DNA of 64,000 nt. It comes from Rhizobium sp. CB3090 (GTDB lineage Bacteria > Pseudomonadota > Alphaproteobacteria > Rhizobiales > Rhizobiaceae). How positions within the stretch are numbered: the first letter of the stretch is position 1; each line of letters opens with the position of its first letter. The notes under the pieces are model-generated. The model did not search any database and was not told where the DNA came from. It saw only the letters and a program-made list of their open reading frames with translations. Of the stretch, positions 44,236 through 53,488 are shown in pieces. The stretch covers positions 3,627,501-3,691,500 of the forward strand of contig NZ_CP121662.1 in NCBI RefSeq assembly GCF_029714285.1. The letters run 5' to 3'. Made by a program: the position numbers and the translations under genes.

Positions 44236-44865
44236 TCACATCTCCGTCGCGATGATCTTGGTGGTGCGCGGCAGGCAAAGGAATTGCCGTTCCGCCGTCA
44301 GAACGAGATCGACGCCGCGCGGGAAAAGCGCGCGATTGTCGTTCCAGATGCGCAGGAACGTATCGGGCAGGCCGATCGGCGCGATCGTGCGAATACCGGC
44401 AATGCCGGGACCGGAGAGCGCCAGTTCCTTGCCGCCCTCGAGGGCTGCGATTTCCAGCACCAGCGTCGTCGAGCGGTCGGGATATTCCTGCGTGCCGACG
44501 GCGAACTGGTTGAAGGAGGAGAGCGCCATGCCGGCCTCGACGAAGGCAAAACGCGCTTCGATCCTTTCCGGTGTCACCGATGTGCCGGTGTGAAAGCTCA
44601 GCCACGCCGGCATGGCCGATTTGGCGAGACCGGTCGACAGCCAGACTGGCGTATCATGATCGCAAAGCGTAAGGCCGATCGCGCCGGCCGCGATGCCGAG
44701 CGGGGCGGGCGGAGCGATATCGGAGGTGACCGTCTGGACGATGCCCGGCCGCGCCATGGCATCCATCATCATCTTGAAGACGCTCTGGGCGTCGAACACC
44801 GGATCGGCAAAGCCGCCGGTCAGCGCCTCGTTGCCGGCTGTCATGGAAGGGGTGGAAAGGCTCAT
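44236..44865 (-). CDS. phnH: C-P lyase subunit PhnH
   Basis: The 209-residue protein has the PhnH pattern: GGFADPVFDAQSVFKMMMDAMARPG near the N-terminus (in two overlapping stretches), LTLCDHDTPVWL, and PGIAGIRTIAPIGLP. It is a core-complex subunit with no catalytic metal site. Start overlaps the phnG stop by four bases. Confidence 0.93.
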   Translation of the reverse strand: MSLSTPSMTAGNEALTGGFADPVFDAQSVFKMMMDAMARPGIVQTVTSDIAPPAPLGIAAGAIGLTLCDHDTPVWLSTGLAKSAMPAWLSFHTGTSVTPERIEARFAFVEAGMALSSFNQFAVGTQEYPDRSTTLVLEIAALEGGKELALSGPGIAGIRTIAPIGLPDTFLRIWNDNRALFPRGVDLVLTAERQFLCLPRTTKIIATEM

Positions 44866-45341
44866 TTGTCTTCTCCGCGGACCATGGTGAAGAAATCGAC
44901 GCGGGTGGCAGCCGTTTCCTCGGCGCGTTTGCGGTCGTATTCGGCAATCCGATCGGTAACCGGAAGTAGGATCGCCTTTTCCACGAATTCCTTGGTGGCC
45001 GGCTGATGCCAGAGCGCATCGAAAATCGCCGCAAGCCGCACCTTTTCGCGGTCGGTGCCGAGCGCATGCGCATGGCCGATCGCACCCGAGGCCAGCTTGA
45101 CGGTGGCGCGCGTCACGGTAACTTCGCCGAGATTGAAGGGTGAACCGCCGCCGCCGATGCGCCCGCGCACCATGACGAGCCCGGTTTCCGGACCTCGTAC
45201 AGGCTGGACTACGGGTTTTTCGGGGAGTGCTTCCCAGGCCGCGTCAAGCTCGTCGCGTTCGGCCCGCGCCAAAAGATCGGCGGCGCGCTTGCGTTCCCGG
45301 CGCTCCTGCGCCGCAGCCTCTTGCCTCTGTGCTGCATTCAT
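44862..45341 (-). CDS. phnG: C-P lyase subunit PhnG
   Basis: The protein is 159 residues from ATG 45341, with the family sequences TGLVMVRGRIGGGGSPFNLGE and GAIGHAHALGTDREKVRLAAI quoted here in part (GSPFNLGEVTVTRATV; GHAHALG). It is first in phnGHIJKL-acetyltransferase and faces phnF across about 80-100 bases holding overlapping palindromes. An Ala/Glu/Arg-rich helix precedes the conserved core. Confidence 0.92.
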   Translation of the reverse strand: MNAAQRQEAAAQERRERKRAADLLARAERDELDAAWEALPEKPVVQPVRGPETGLVMVRGRIGGGGSPFNLGEVTVTRATVKLASGAIGHAHALGTDREKVRLAAIFDALWHQPATKEFVEKAILLPVTDRIAEYDRKRAEETAATRVDFFTMVRGEDK

Positions 45342-45357
45342 CGTGTCGTCCCCAAAA

Positions 45358-45381
45358 TGTCTATTGATATAGACAACTATA
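45358..45381. promoter_or_regulatory. Overlapping palindromes, probable PhnF operator
   Basis: TGTCTAT-TGAT-ATAGACA (45358-45375) overlaps TATAG-ACAA-CTATA (45368-45381) in the divergent gap between phnG and phnF, 17 bases upstream of the phnG start. Paired T-R-T-A-type half-sites fit HutC-type GntR repressors such as PhnF. Confidence 0.65.
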
Positions 45382-45421
45382 CAAGGTAGTTTTATATTTA
45401 TTAGCGAGACGTGACAAGCGT

Positions 45422-46177
45422 GTGACATTGGCAAGCGGCGATATGGCGGGGCAGAAGGTACAAAGACAGACGGGCGTGGCGCTCTGGCGGCAGATTGCCG
45501 ACCGTATTCGCACATCGATCAACCACGGCGATTTTGACGATACGGGCATGGTGCCGCCGGAAACGGTGCTGGCACTACAGTTCGGCGTCAACCGCCACAC
45601 GATCCGAAGCGCGCTTGCAGCATTGGCGCAGGAAGGCATCGTCAGGGCCGTGCAGGGGCGCGGCACGCTGATCGAGCGGAAGGAGCGCCTGAGCTTCCCG
45701 ATTTCGAAGCGGACGCGATTTTCGCAAGGGATTGGCGATCAGGTGCGCGAGACCCGTAGCGTCCTTCTTGCGACCAGCGAAGAGGCCGCGAGTCCGGAAG
45801 TGGCCCGGCAGCTCAAGGTCAAGTCCGGTACCCGGCTGGTGCGCCTGGAAACCCTCGGTCAAGCGGATCACCGCCCGGTTTCGCGCGCCACAAGCTGGTT
45901 CCCGGCCGATCGCTTCGGCGCTATCGCCGAGATTTATCGAGCGACCGGATCGATCACCAAGGCATTTCGCGAGCTTGGCGTACTGGATTATGTGCGCGTC
46001 GTCACCGAGATCACCGCGACGCATGCCGACGAAGGCGATCTGGCCGATCTGCAACTATCGCCTGGCGCCATCGTACTGGTCGCCCAGGCGCTCAATGCGG
46101 ATCTCGACAATATTCCGGTGCAATACTCGATTTCCCGCTTCGCCGCCGATAGGGTGCGTTTCACCGTCGAGAATTGA
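45422..46177 (+). CDS. phnF: GntR family regulator of phosphonate metabolism
   Basis: The 251-residue protein (GTG 45422; ATG 45443 is equally possible) has an N-terminal GntR winged HTH (LWRQIADRIRTSI, then GVNRHTIRSALAALAQEG at about 60-77 and GRGTLIERKERL) and a C-terminal UTRA ligand domain (ATSWFPADRFGAIAEIY, then VLVAQALNADLDNIPVQYS). This HutC-subfamily layout, with divergent placement from phnG, identifies PhnF, a repressor of phn genes. Confidence 0.92.
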   Translation: MTLASGDMAGQKVQRQTGVALWRQIADRIRTSINHGDFDDTGMVPPETVLALQFGVNRHTIRSALAALAQEGIVRAVQGRGTLIERKERLSFPISKRTRFSQGIGDQVRETRSVLLATSEEAASPEVARQLKVKSGTRLVRLETLGQADHRPVSRATSWFPADRFGAIAEIYRATGSITKAFRELGVLDYVRVVTEITATHADEGDLADLQLSPGAIVLVAQALNADLDNIPVQYSISRFAADRVRFTVEN

Positions 46178-46187
46178 GGTGAGGCTC

Positions 46188-46258
46188 GGCCCCTCATCCG
46201 GCCCCCTGAGCTTGTCGAAGGGCGGCCACCTTCTCCCCGTTTTGACGGGGAGAAGGGG
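46188..46258. repeat. REP/RIME-like repeat, family A copy 5
   Basis: CCCCTCATCCGGCCCCC, then ACCTTCTCCCC paired with GGGGAGAAGG around a TTTTGAC loop (46227-46256). Lies in the convergent gap between phnF and gpmA. A second, different hairpin (CCCTCTCCC/GGGAGAGGG) follows near 46320-46345 and may terminate either gene. Confidence 0.76.
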
Positions 46259-46386
46259 ATGGGCGATCCTACAGCCTTCCCTCTATTAACCTGTCGAGAC
46301 GAGGGTACGAAGGTCGTCCCCTCTCCCCGTAAAACGGGAGAGGGCTAGGGTGAGGGGCTTTTCGGAGATAATTAGTTAGACGCCGC

Positions 46387-47022
46387 TCAATGCGCGCCGG
46401 ACATATCGCCGAGCACTTCCTTGGAAGCGACGGTGGAGTCGGCTTTGAGCTTGTAGACCATCGGCACGCCGGTCGCGAGGTTGAGCGACAGGATCTGTTC
46501 CTTGCTGAGCCGATCGAGGACCATGACCAGCGAACGCAGCGAATTGCCGTGAGCGGCGACCAGTACCTTCTGGCCGGCGAGCACGCGCGGCAGGATTTCC
46601 GTGAGGTAATAAGGCCAGACGCGGGCGCCGGTGTCGCGCAGGCTCTCGCCGCCGGGAGGCGGGACGTCGTAGGAGCGGCGCCAGATGTGCACCTGCTCTT
46701 CGCCCCACTTGGCACGGGCGTCGTCCTTGTTCAGGCCCGAGAGATCGCCGTAGTCGCGCTCGTTCAGCGCCTGATCCCTGATGGTTTCGAGACCGGGCTG
46801 GCCGACTTCATCGAGGATGATCTTCAGCGTGTGCTGGGCGCGCGTCAGCGCCGAGGTGAAGGCGACGTCGTATTTAATGCCGTAATCGGCGAGTGCCTTG
46901 CCGCCGGTCTTGGCTTCTTGGATGCCAAGTTCGGTGAGGTCAGGATCCTTCCAGCCGGTAAAAAGATTCTTCAAATTCCAGTCGCTCTGCCCATGGCGAA
47001 CGAGGACGAGAGTACCGCTCAT
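46387..47022 (-). CDS. gpmA: 2,3-bisphosphoglycerate-dependent phosphoglycerate mutase
   Basis: The protein is 211 residues from ATG 47022. Catalytic features are [20 protein letters not shown] (His at about 9), [14 protein letters not shown] (Glu), and [14 protein letters not shown] (second His). It interconverts 3- and 2-phosphoglycerate in glycolysis and gluconeogenesis. Somewhat shorter than E. coli GpmA (250), as is usual in alpha-proteobacteria. It follows dapB, separated by a strong terminator hairpin. Confidence 0.93.
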   Translation of the reverse strand: MSGTLVLVRHGQSDWNLKNLFTGWKDPDLTELGIQEAKTGGKALADYGIKYDVAFTSALTRAQHTLKIILDEVGQPGLETIRDQALNERDYGDLSGLNKDDARAKWGEEQVHIWRRSYDVPPPGGESLRDTGARVWPYYLTEILPRVLAGQKVLVAAHGNSLRSLVMVLDRLSKEQILSLNLATGVPMVYKLKADSTVASKEVLGDMSGAH

Positions 47023-47040
47023 AGATATTCCTCCTTGATA

Positions 47041-47137
47041 GAGCAATTCCAGGAAAAGTGCCTAGCGGGTTTCCGTCCGGAATTGCGTGAGAACAAAAGG
47101 TTGGAGCGGTTCAGCAGCTTCATGCTGAACCGCTCCA
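47041..47137. repeat. Rhizobial intergenic repeat, family B copy 2
   Basis: In reverse orientation this matches 5891-5992, sharing GAGCGGTTCAGC, ATTCCGGACGGAAA and CACTTTTCCTGGAA. Its outer end forms the dapB terminator hairpin. It occupies most of the dapB-gpmA gap. Confidence 0.75.
47102..47137 (-). terminator. Rho-independent terminator after dapB
   Basis: A perfect 15-bp stem (TGGAGCGGTTCAGCA, 47102-47116, with its complement at 47123-47137) and a 6-base loop, followed on the minus strand by ACCTTTTGTTCT. It begins nine bases after the dapB stop. Confidence 0.82.
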
Positions 47138-47145
47138 GGATGGGA

Positions 47146-47970
47146 TCAGCGTGTGGAAAGCCCGAGAACGTCGAGCATGGAATAAAGGCCGGGTTTCTTG
47201 TCGCGCGCCCAGAGCGCGGCCTGAAGCGCGCCGCGGGCAAACAGCGAGCGGTCGCCGGCGCTGTGAGACAGTGTCAGGCGTTCGCCTTCGCCGGCGAAAA
47301 TGACGGAGTGGTCGCCGATGACGCCGCCGCCGCGCAGCGTGGCGAAACCGATGGCGCCTGCCGGCCGCGGACCGGTATGGCCGTCGCGCACGCGCACGGA
47401 ATGATCGTCGAGATCGATGCCTCGGCCCTTTGCCGCTGCCTGGCCAAGCAGGAGCGCCGTGCCGGAGGGGGCGTCGACCTTGTGCTTGTGGTGCATCTCC
47501 AGCACTTCGATGTCCCAATCGGCTGGCGGGAGCGCGCGCGCCGCCTGCTCGACAAGGACGCTCAAGAGGTTGATGCCGAGGCCCATATTGCCCGATTTTA
47601 CGATGCGGGCGTGACGGGAGGCCGCCTTGAACTTGGCTTCGTCTTCCGCCGAGCAGCCGGTCGTGCCGATGATGTGGACGATGCGTGCCTGGGCGGCGAG
47701 GCCTGCAAAGGTGACGCTGGTTGCCGGCGTGGTGAAGTCGATCACGCCTTCGGCATGCAGGAAGGCTGAAAGCGGATCGTCGGTGACGGGAACGCCGATC
47801 GGCCCAAGCCCGGCAATTTCGCCGGCATCCTTGCCGATGAAAGCGGAGCCTGGACGTGCGACAGCGGCATGCAGGGTGGCGCCTTCCGTGGCGTGGATCA
47901 TGCGGATCAGGGCCTGTCCCATGCGTCCGGCCGCGCCCACCACCACCAGCTTCATCGCATCGTCGCTCAT
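47146..47970 (-). CDS. dapB: 4-hydroxy-tetrahydrodipicolinate reductase
   Basis: The 274-residue enzyme of lysine and diaminopimelate synthesis has the nucleotide-binding motif [16 protein letters not shown] at about 10-25 and the active-site sequence [19 protein letters not shown] at about 152-170, including the catalytic His and Lys. It uses NAD(P)H to reduce the dapA product. It precedes gpmA but ends in a strong terminator. Confidence 0.95.
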   Translation of the reverse strand: MSDDAMKLVVVGAAGRMGQALIRMIHATEGATLHAAVARPGSAFIGKDAGEIAGLGPIGVPVTDDPLSAFLHAEGVIDFTTPATSVTFAGLAAQARIVHIIGTTGCSAEDEAKFKAASRHARIVKSGNMGLGINLLSVLVEQAARALPPADWDIEVLEMHHKHKVDAPSGTALLLGQAAAKGRGIDLDDHSVRVRDGHTGPRPAGAIGFATLRGGGVIGDHSVIFAGEGERLTLSHSAGDRSLFARGALQAALWARDKKPGLYSMLDVLGLSTR

Positions 47971-47985
47971 GTCTTCTCTATCGTC

Positions 47986-49815
47986 TCATTTACGGGAAGT
48001 GCCGGAAACGGCCGGCCGCTGCAGGTTGTTGAGGCGAGCGTAAAGGCCATTGTCGGCCGTCGCAAGCGTCTCGTGGTTGCCCTCTTCGACGACGCGGCCG
48101 TTCTGCATGACAATGATCTTCTCCGCGCGCACGACCGTCGACAGGCGATGGGCGATGACGACAACGGTGCGGCCGCTCATGGCTTCGTCCAGCGCCTTCT
48201 GCACGGCTGCTTCCGACTCGGTATCGAGCGCCGAGGTCGCTTCGTCCAGAAGCAGGATGGGCGCGTTGCGCACCAGCGCGCGGGCGATCGACAGGCGCTG
48301 GCGCTGGCCGCCGGAAAGCGTCACGCCGTTTTCACCGACCGGCGTGTCATAGCCCTGCGGCTGCGCCTGGATAAAGTCGTGGGCATAGGCGAGCCTTGCG
48401 GCCTCTTCGATTTCAGCATCCGTCGCCTCTGGGCGGCCATAGCGAATATTGTCGCGGATCGTACCCTCGAAGAGGTAGGGCTGCTGCGAAACATAGGCGA
48501 GCTGTTCGCGCAGCGACTGCTTCGTGACATGCGCTATATCCTGCCCGTCGATGAAGATGCTGCCGGCTTTGGGATCGTAGAAGCGCGGGATGAGATTGAT
48601 GACGGTGGACTTGCCGGCGCCGGAAGGGCCGACCAGTGCTGTCGTCTCGCCGCCCTCGGCCACGAAACTCACTCCGGATAGAACCGCCTCGTCGCCATAG
48701 GCGAAGTGAACGTCGCGAAACTCGATCCGGGCCTCGCTGACGGCAAGCGGCTTGGCATTGGCCATGTCGCGCTGACGCGGCTCCATGTCGAGCAATTCGT
48801 AGATCATGCGCGCATTGACGACGGCGCGCTCCAACTGCACCTGTAACTTGGCCAGGCGGCGGGCCGGATCGTAAGCGAGGAGAAGGGAGGTCGCGAAGGA
48901 GAAGAAGGCGCCCGGCTGCACATTGTAGTAGATCGAACGATAGGCGGCGTAGGCAAACACGCTCGCGATCGCAAAGCCCGCAAAGCTTTCCGTCAGCGGC
49001 CCATTGCGCTCGGAAAGGCGAGCGATGCGGTTCTGCCGGTGTTCGGCTGCCGTGATCAGCTTGTTGATCTTGCGCTCCAGCTCGTTTTCCATCGTGAAAG
49101 CTTTGACGATGGAAATGCCCTGGATGGTCTCCTGCATTGCACCGAGGACGTGGCTATTCAGATTGACCGCTTCACGCGTTGCGGCACGCAAACGCTTGGA
49201 GACATAGCGCAGCGCCAGGAACAGCGGCGGCGCCACGGCGAAGACGGCGAGGCTCAGCAACGGGTCCTGAATGATCATGACGCCGAGCAAGAAAATAAAG
49301 GTCAGAAGGTCTCGCGCCGTGGACGTGATGGTCAGGTTCATCACGTCGCGGATGCCGGAAACGTTCTGACTCACCCGTGCGGCGATCTGGGCGGAACGGG
49401 CCTCGCTGAAGAAGCCGACCGACAGTGTCATCAGGTGCGAATAGAGCCGGCGCTGATAGCGGGCGATGATATTGTTGCCGATCTTGGACAGAATGACCGA
49501 TTGGAAATAGCCGGCGAAACCACGCACCACGAAAGCGACGAAGATGCTTGAGCAGATCACCCAGACGACTTCGGCGCGACGCTCGACGAAAGCCTCGTTG
49601 ATGACTAGCTTCATGATGTAGGCGATATAGGCCGTCGATGCTGCCACAAGGATCAGGCAGATGATGGCGATGGCGTAGCCCCAAATGTGATCACGGCCGT
49701 TCTCGGCAATGATGCGCTTCAGCACGCCGGTAATGGCTTCGCTGTCGACGCTGTTGTTTTTGGTGTCGGGCGATTTCAAAAATCGGCTTCCTGTCTCAAA
49801 CCAAGCGAGCCGCAT
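47986..49815 (-). CDS. ABC exporter half-transporter, MsbA-like (membrane plus ATPase domains)
   Basis: The 609-residue protein has an N-terminal six-helix exporter domain (about 45-345, with IYNVQPG-region loops and ARVSQNVSGIRDVMNLTI) and a C-terminal ATPase with Walker A GPSGAGKSTVINLI, signature [15 protein letters not shown], Walker B ILLLDEATSALDTESE and IAHRLSTV. It works as a homodimer. Similarity of layout is to lipid A flippase MsbA and related multidrug exporters; the substrate is not determined. It ends 15 bases before dapB on the same strand. Confidence 0.88.
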   Translation of the reverse strand: MRLAWFETGSRFLKSPDTKNNSVDSEAITGVLKRIIAENGRDHIWGYAIAIICLILVAASTAYIAYIMKLVINEAFVERRAEVVWVICSSIFVAFVVRGFAGYFQSVILSKIGNNIIARYQRRLYSHLMTLSVGFFSEARSAQIAARVSQNVSGIRDVMNLTITSTARDLLTFIFLLGVMIIQDPLLSLAVFAVAPPLFLALRYVSKRLRAATREAVNLNSHVLGAMQETIQGISIVKAFTMENELERKINKLITAAEHRQNRIARLSERNGPLTESFAGFAIASVFAYAAYRSIYYNVQPGAFFSFATSLLLAYDPARRLAKLQVQLERAVVNARMIYELLDMEPRQRDMANAKPLAVSEARIEFRDVHFAYGDEAVLSGVSFVAEGGETTALVGPSGAGKSTVINLIPRFYDPKAGSIFIDGQDIAHVTKQSLREQLAYVSQQPYLFEGTIRDNIRYGRPEATDAEIEEAARLAYAHDFIQAQPQGYDTPVGENGVTLSGGQRQRLSIARALVRNAPILLLDEATSALDTESEAAVQKALDEAMSGRTVVVIAHRLSTVVRAEKIIVMQNGRVVEEGNHETLATADNGLYARLNNLQRPAVSGTSRK

Positions 49816-49894
49816 ATGGCACGTGCTTTCGCGGGTCTATAAAGAGTTGGGACGACTTTGGCTAGATATGGCCTGTTGCACTGGTTAAAGCAGG

Positions 49895-50698
49895 TCATGG
49901 AGCCAAGCTCATTATAAGGGAAGGCAGCTCCACCAAAAAAGCGTCGCGTGTCCTTGCGCCCGTTGCTCCCTGCTCCTTCTTTTCGTCCTGGGTGAGCCGT
50001 GCGAAAACGAGCTTGCGATCGCCCTTCACCGCCCATCCGACGAACCATCCATAGGGGTAGGCCTTATCGTTGGCTCCTCCCGGACGAGATGAGCCGGTCT
50101 TGCCGTGAATATCCCAACCGTTGGGCAGGGCCGCAACTTCGGTGATGCGCTCCGTCATGTCGAAAGCCTGCGGGCTCACGGGCAGTCGTCGGGTCACCAG
50201 CTTTCCGAGAAAGGCGACCTGTTCGAGCGGGGAAATCTTCAGCGAGGAGCCAATCCAGGAACGGTCCAGCCCATTGTTCTTTCCGGGGTCGCCGGAGACG
50301 TCGGCATTGCCGTAGTGGAACTTGACGGCGTAGTCGTGCAGCCGTTCCGTGCCAAGCGCGTGCGTCACCTGCTGCGAGAACCAGACCACCGAATATTTGA
50401 TCCATCGAGCCGGGTCCGTCGGCTGGCGCCATTCGGCACCGCGCCAATCGACATAACCCTTACGATAAGGCAGCAGTGGCGTATGCTCATCCTTCAGGAA
50501 GCCAGAATCGAAGCCCATCAGGCTGATCGCGATCTTGAAGGTGGAGGCCGGCGTGACGCGGGTTGCGCAATCGCCTTGCTGCAACAACACCTTTCCGTCT
50601 GCCGCATTCGCTACCACCGTGCAGAGGATTCTTGCATCAGCGGTGGAGATCGAAAGCGTGGCCGCAAGCAATGCCAGCGGAAGGAAGCGATAGTTCAT
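49895..50698 (-). CDS. Class D (OXA-type) beta-lactamase
   Basis: The protein is 267 residues from ATG 50698, with a signal peptide of about 22 residues (MNYRFLPLALLAATLSISTA). Class D active-site motifs are complete: S52-T-F-K55 (the Lys that is carboxylated), S103-V-V, Y129-G-N and K200-T-G-S, plus DRSWIGSSLKIS supplying the conserved Trp. Hydrolysis of penicillin-type beta-lactams in the periplasm is therefore likely. It lies 46 bases after glk on the same strand, with no mobile-element signature, so it looks chromosomal and intrinsic. Sensor-type OXA homologues such as BlaR1 are excluded by its length and lack of membrane domains. Confidence 0.9.
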   Translation of the reverse strand: MNYRFLPLALLAATLSISTADARILCTVVANAADGKVLLQQGDCATRVTPASTFKIAISLMGFDSGFLKDEHTPLLPYRKGYVDWRGAEWRQPTDPARWIKYSVVWFSQQVTHALGTERLHDYAVKFHYGNADVSGDPGKNNGLDRSWIGSSLKISPLEQVAFLGKLVTRRLPVSPQAFDMTERITEVAALPNGWDIHGKTGSSRPGGANDKAYPYGWFVGWAVKGDRKLVFARLTQDEKKEQGATGARTRDAFLVELPSLIMSLAP

Positions 50699-50744
50699 CT
50701 GGTTCTCCCGCGACGGCATCTGGCGACGCGTTGCTCTATCCTGG

Positions 50745-51770
50745 TCAACGCCGCCAGCGGCGGCCGTCCGTCGCCAGGCCGAAATTGGCCGGCATGCGGG
50801 CGTAGCCCGAGAGGCCCGCCAGTGCGGCGAGCGGGTGGGTGACCACATGCGTCGGGATCAATTTCAGCAGCGCAGAATGCGGCGCCTTATCTTCGAAGGC
50901 GGCGCGGAATTCCGGCTTCTGCAGCGCCGGCAGGATTTTTTGCGAGATGCCGCCGGAAAGATAGACGCCGCCGCGCGCCATGAAGATCAAGGCGATATCG
51001 CCCGCGACGCGGCCGAGATAGGTGACGAACAGCGTCACGGTTTCTTCGGCCTGGACGTTGGTGCCGGCAAGCGCATGGGTGGTGATATCAGCCGGTTGCG
51101 TCAACACAGGCTCGATGCCATCTGCCTTGCAGATCGCGTGATAAAGATGCTGCAGGCCGCGGCCGCAAAGGACCTGCTCGGCGGAGATGCGGCCCTCGAT
51201 GGGCTCCAGGTACGGCCAGATCTGAAAATCGCGCGCGCTACGCGGCCCGAGGTCGATATGCCCACCTTCGCCGGGCACAGGAATCCACGCATGCTGGGCA
51301 TGAATGAGGCCTGCGACGCCGAGGCCTGTGCCCGGCCCGAGTACGGCGCGCGATGCGATCATGCCTTCAGAGGTTTCACCGATGGTCTCGCGATGCTCCT
51401 CGGAAACACCGGCGATCGCCAGCGCCTGCGCCTCGAAATCATTGATGATCAGTACATCATCGAGGCCGAGATTGGTAATCATCGTCTTCGGGCGGATCAC
51501 CCAGTCGCAATTGGTCAGCGGAATTTCGTCGCCGCGAACCGGCGCCGCAACGGCAAGGATCGCCGAACGCGGCTGCACGGCCGTCTTGTCGAGGACGCCC
51601 TGCTGGATCGCCTCGTCGATCGTTTTGAAATCGGCGGTATGGACATTCGGGAAATGCTTCGGCTCGGCATAGGCGTCGACGAGGATTGAAAAACGTGCGT
51701 TGGTTCCGCCGATATCGCCGATCAGGATCGGAAAGGGCAAGGGGGCTTCGCTGTGAGTAAGCTTGGGCAT
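50745..51770 (-). CDS. glk: Glucokinase
   Basis: The 341-residue protein has the bacterial Glk motifs: phosphate-1 loop [15 protein letters not shown] at about 17-31, [18 protein letters not shown] with the catalytic Asp at about 111, [12 protein letters not shown] and [11 protein letters not shown]. It phosphorylates glucose to glucose 6-phosphate. The gene follows mgsA after 31 bases. Confidence 0.94.
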   Translation of the reverse strand: MPKLTHSEAPLPFPILIGDIGGTNARFSILVDAYAEPKHFPNVHTADFKTIDEAIQQGVLDKTAVQPRSAILAVAAPVRGDEIPLTNCDWVIRPKTMITNLGLDDVLIINDFEAQALAIAGVSEEHRETIGETSEGMIASRAVLGPGTGLGVAGLIHAQHAWIPVPGEGGHIDLGPRSARDFQIWPYLEPIEGRISAEQVLCGRGLQHLYHAICKADGIEPVLTQPADITTHALAGTNVQAEETVTLFVTYLGRVAGDIALIFMARGGVYLSGGISQKILPALQKPEFRAAFEDKAPHSALLKLIPTHVVTHPLAALAGLSGYARMPANFGLATDGRRWRR

Positions 51771-51801
51771 GGCGAGGTCCGTGGTCTGCCGCCGAGGCGG
51801 A

Positions 51802-52179
51802 TTAATGGTTCAGTGTTTTGATCAGTCGTTCTGCGGTGGCTTCATTGAGAGCCATGGGAATGTCATAGAGAACGGCAAGCCGCGTCAATGCCTTCACGTC
51901 GACATCATGCGGCAGGGGAGTCATTGGGTCGATGAAGAAGACGAGCACATCGATCTCGCCTGTGGCGATCATGGCTCCGATCTGCTGATCGCCGCCGAGC
52001 GGACCGCTCTTCATACGGGTGACCTTCAGGCCGGGGCAGACATCGAGCACCCGGCCGCCGGTCGTGCCCGTGGCGACGATATGCCAATCGGCGAGAGCCT
52101 TCTGGTTGCGGCGTGCAAATTCCGCCATTGCATCCTTTTTCTGATCATGCGCGATCAGCGCGATGCATTTGCCGGCCAT
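51802..52179 (-). CDS. mgsA: Methylglyoxal synthase
   Basis: The 125-residue enzyme converts dihydroxyacetone phosphate to methylglyoxal and phosphate. Visible features are the start [13 protein letters not shown] with His at about 10, [11 protein letters not shown] phosphate-binding loop, [15 protein letters not shown] with the catalytic Asp, and [18 protein letters not shown] with a late Asp/His. Slightly shorter than E. coli MgsA (152). Upstream of glk on the same strand. Confidence 0.95.
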   Translation of the reverse strand: MAGKCIALIAHDQKKDAMAEFARRNQKALADWHIVATGTTGGRVLDVCPGLKVTRMKSGPLGGDQQIGAMIATGEIDVLVFFIDPMTPLPHDVDVKALTRLAVLYDIPMALNEATAERLIKTLNH

Positions 52180-52297
52180 GAAATTCCTGCTCCGCCCAAG
52201 ACTTTAATCGATTTATCTGCCTTCTATACCAAGAGACAGGCCTTTGAAAGACGGCCTTTGAAAGACGGACGGAGTCGGTCGAACCGGCCCAGCCGCT

Positions 52298-53344
52298 TTA
52301 CTGCTGCGGGACGTTGCCGGGCGGTGTGCTGCCCGTATCGGCACTGGAAACCGGCATCGCGCCGGTTGTGGCGCTGACCGCCGAGGCCTTTGCGCCGAAG
52401 GTGGCGGCGCGAACCGAGGCGACGGAAGGTTCATTCAGCACGGTTTGGCACGCCTTCGGCAGATCGGAAACCATGACTTCGCGCGGCTTTGCCGGCGGTT
52501 TCGCGCCAGGCTTCGGCTTGGCCCAGGGTGCGGGTGTGAACCACCAGGCGAGGGACTTGTCGCAGCCATCGCCAGCGCCAACGGGTGCCTGAGGCGTGCA
52601 GCCGACCGAGCCTAAGGGGCAGCGGATGCGGATATGGAAATGCGAGTCATGGCCATATTCCGGGCGCAGCTTGCCGAGATTGGTGCGATCGCCGGTCCAT
52701 GTGTCGCACATCTTCTTCTTGATCGCCGGATTGACGAAGATGCGTTCGACTTCGGGGTAGCTCGCGGCGCGCATCAGGAGGCGGGCATGCTCCGGCGTCC
52801 AAACCTTGTCGTTGATCGTCAGGAACTTGTCCTTCGCCAGCATGCTGGTGAAGGGCAGGGTTTCGCGCTCGGCCGTTGTCAGCGTGCGGGAAGGCATCGG
52901 CGTCAGCCACACATCGGCGTCGAGGCCGATCTGGTGTGAGGCATGACCGTTGAACATCGGCCCGCCGCGTGGCTGCGAGATGTCGCCGACCAGGATGCCC
53001 GGCCATCCGTCATATTTGGCAGCGTCGCGCGACAGACGCTCGAGCAGTGCGATCATCTCCGGCCGGCCCCAGCGGCGGTTGCGCGACAGGCGCATCGCCT
53101 CCCAGGTCGGTCCGTCGGCTGGCAGCGCCACGGCGCCGGAAAGGCAGCCCTTGGCGTAAAAGCCGATCGATTGCGGTGGTCCCTGCGTCGGCAATGTCAC
53201 GGCGCCGAAGATCGCCTTGGCGCTGCCGGGCGTCGGGGCCGCCTGCTGCGCCAGCGCATCGCCGCTGATGAGACCCGCGCCGATCATGGCGGCGAGGGAA
53301 AGTTTGCTGAACGTATCGAGGGTCCGAACCAGGGCAGAAATCAT
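52298..53344 (-). CDS. mepA: Penicillin-insensitive murein endopeptidase
   Basis: The 348-residue protein has a signal peptide (about 1-32, ending DALAQ) and the M74/LAS zinc peptidase motifs: GHASHQIGLDADVWLTPMP with the H-x6-D pair at about 146-153, and YGHDSHFHIRIRCP at about 242-255. Cys residues that form disulfides in MepA are present (KGCL, KKMCDTW, CPLGSVGC, GDGCDKS). It cuts D-Ala-mDAP cross-links in peptidoglycan. The last 80 residues form a Pro/Ala/Ser/Thr-rich tail beyond the usual end. Confidence 0.93.
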   Translation of the reverse strand: MISALVRTLDTFSKLSLAAMIGAGLISGDALAQQAAPTPGSAKAIFGAVTLPTQGPPQSIGFYAKGCLSGAVALPADGPTWEAMRLSRNRRWGRPEMIALLERLSRDAAKYDGWPGILVGDISQPRGGPMFNGHASHQIGLDADVWLTPMPSRTLTTAERETLPFTSMLAKDKFLTINDKVWTPEHARLLMRAASYPEVERIFVNPAIKKKMCDTWTGDRTNLGKLRPEYGHDSHFHIRIRCPLGSVGCTPQAPVGAGDGCDKSLAWWFTPAPWAKPKPGAKPPAKPREVMVSDLPKACQTVLNEPSVASVRAATFGAKASAVSATTGAMPVSSADTGSTPPGNVPQQ

Positions 53345-53488
53345 GTGGTTCCCTAAGAAGCTGCCGGCGATGGCCGAGGTGATTTGCGCGCGAATCTACC
53401 TTGAAAAGCGATTTTGGTGAATCCGTGTTTTATTGATCGAGCCTAATGAACGGCCGCAAATCACCTGCCCGGACCGCTAAGTGCATGA

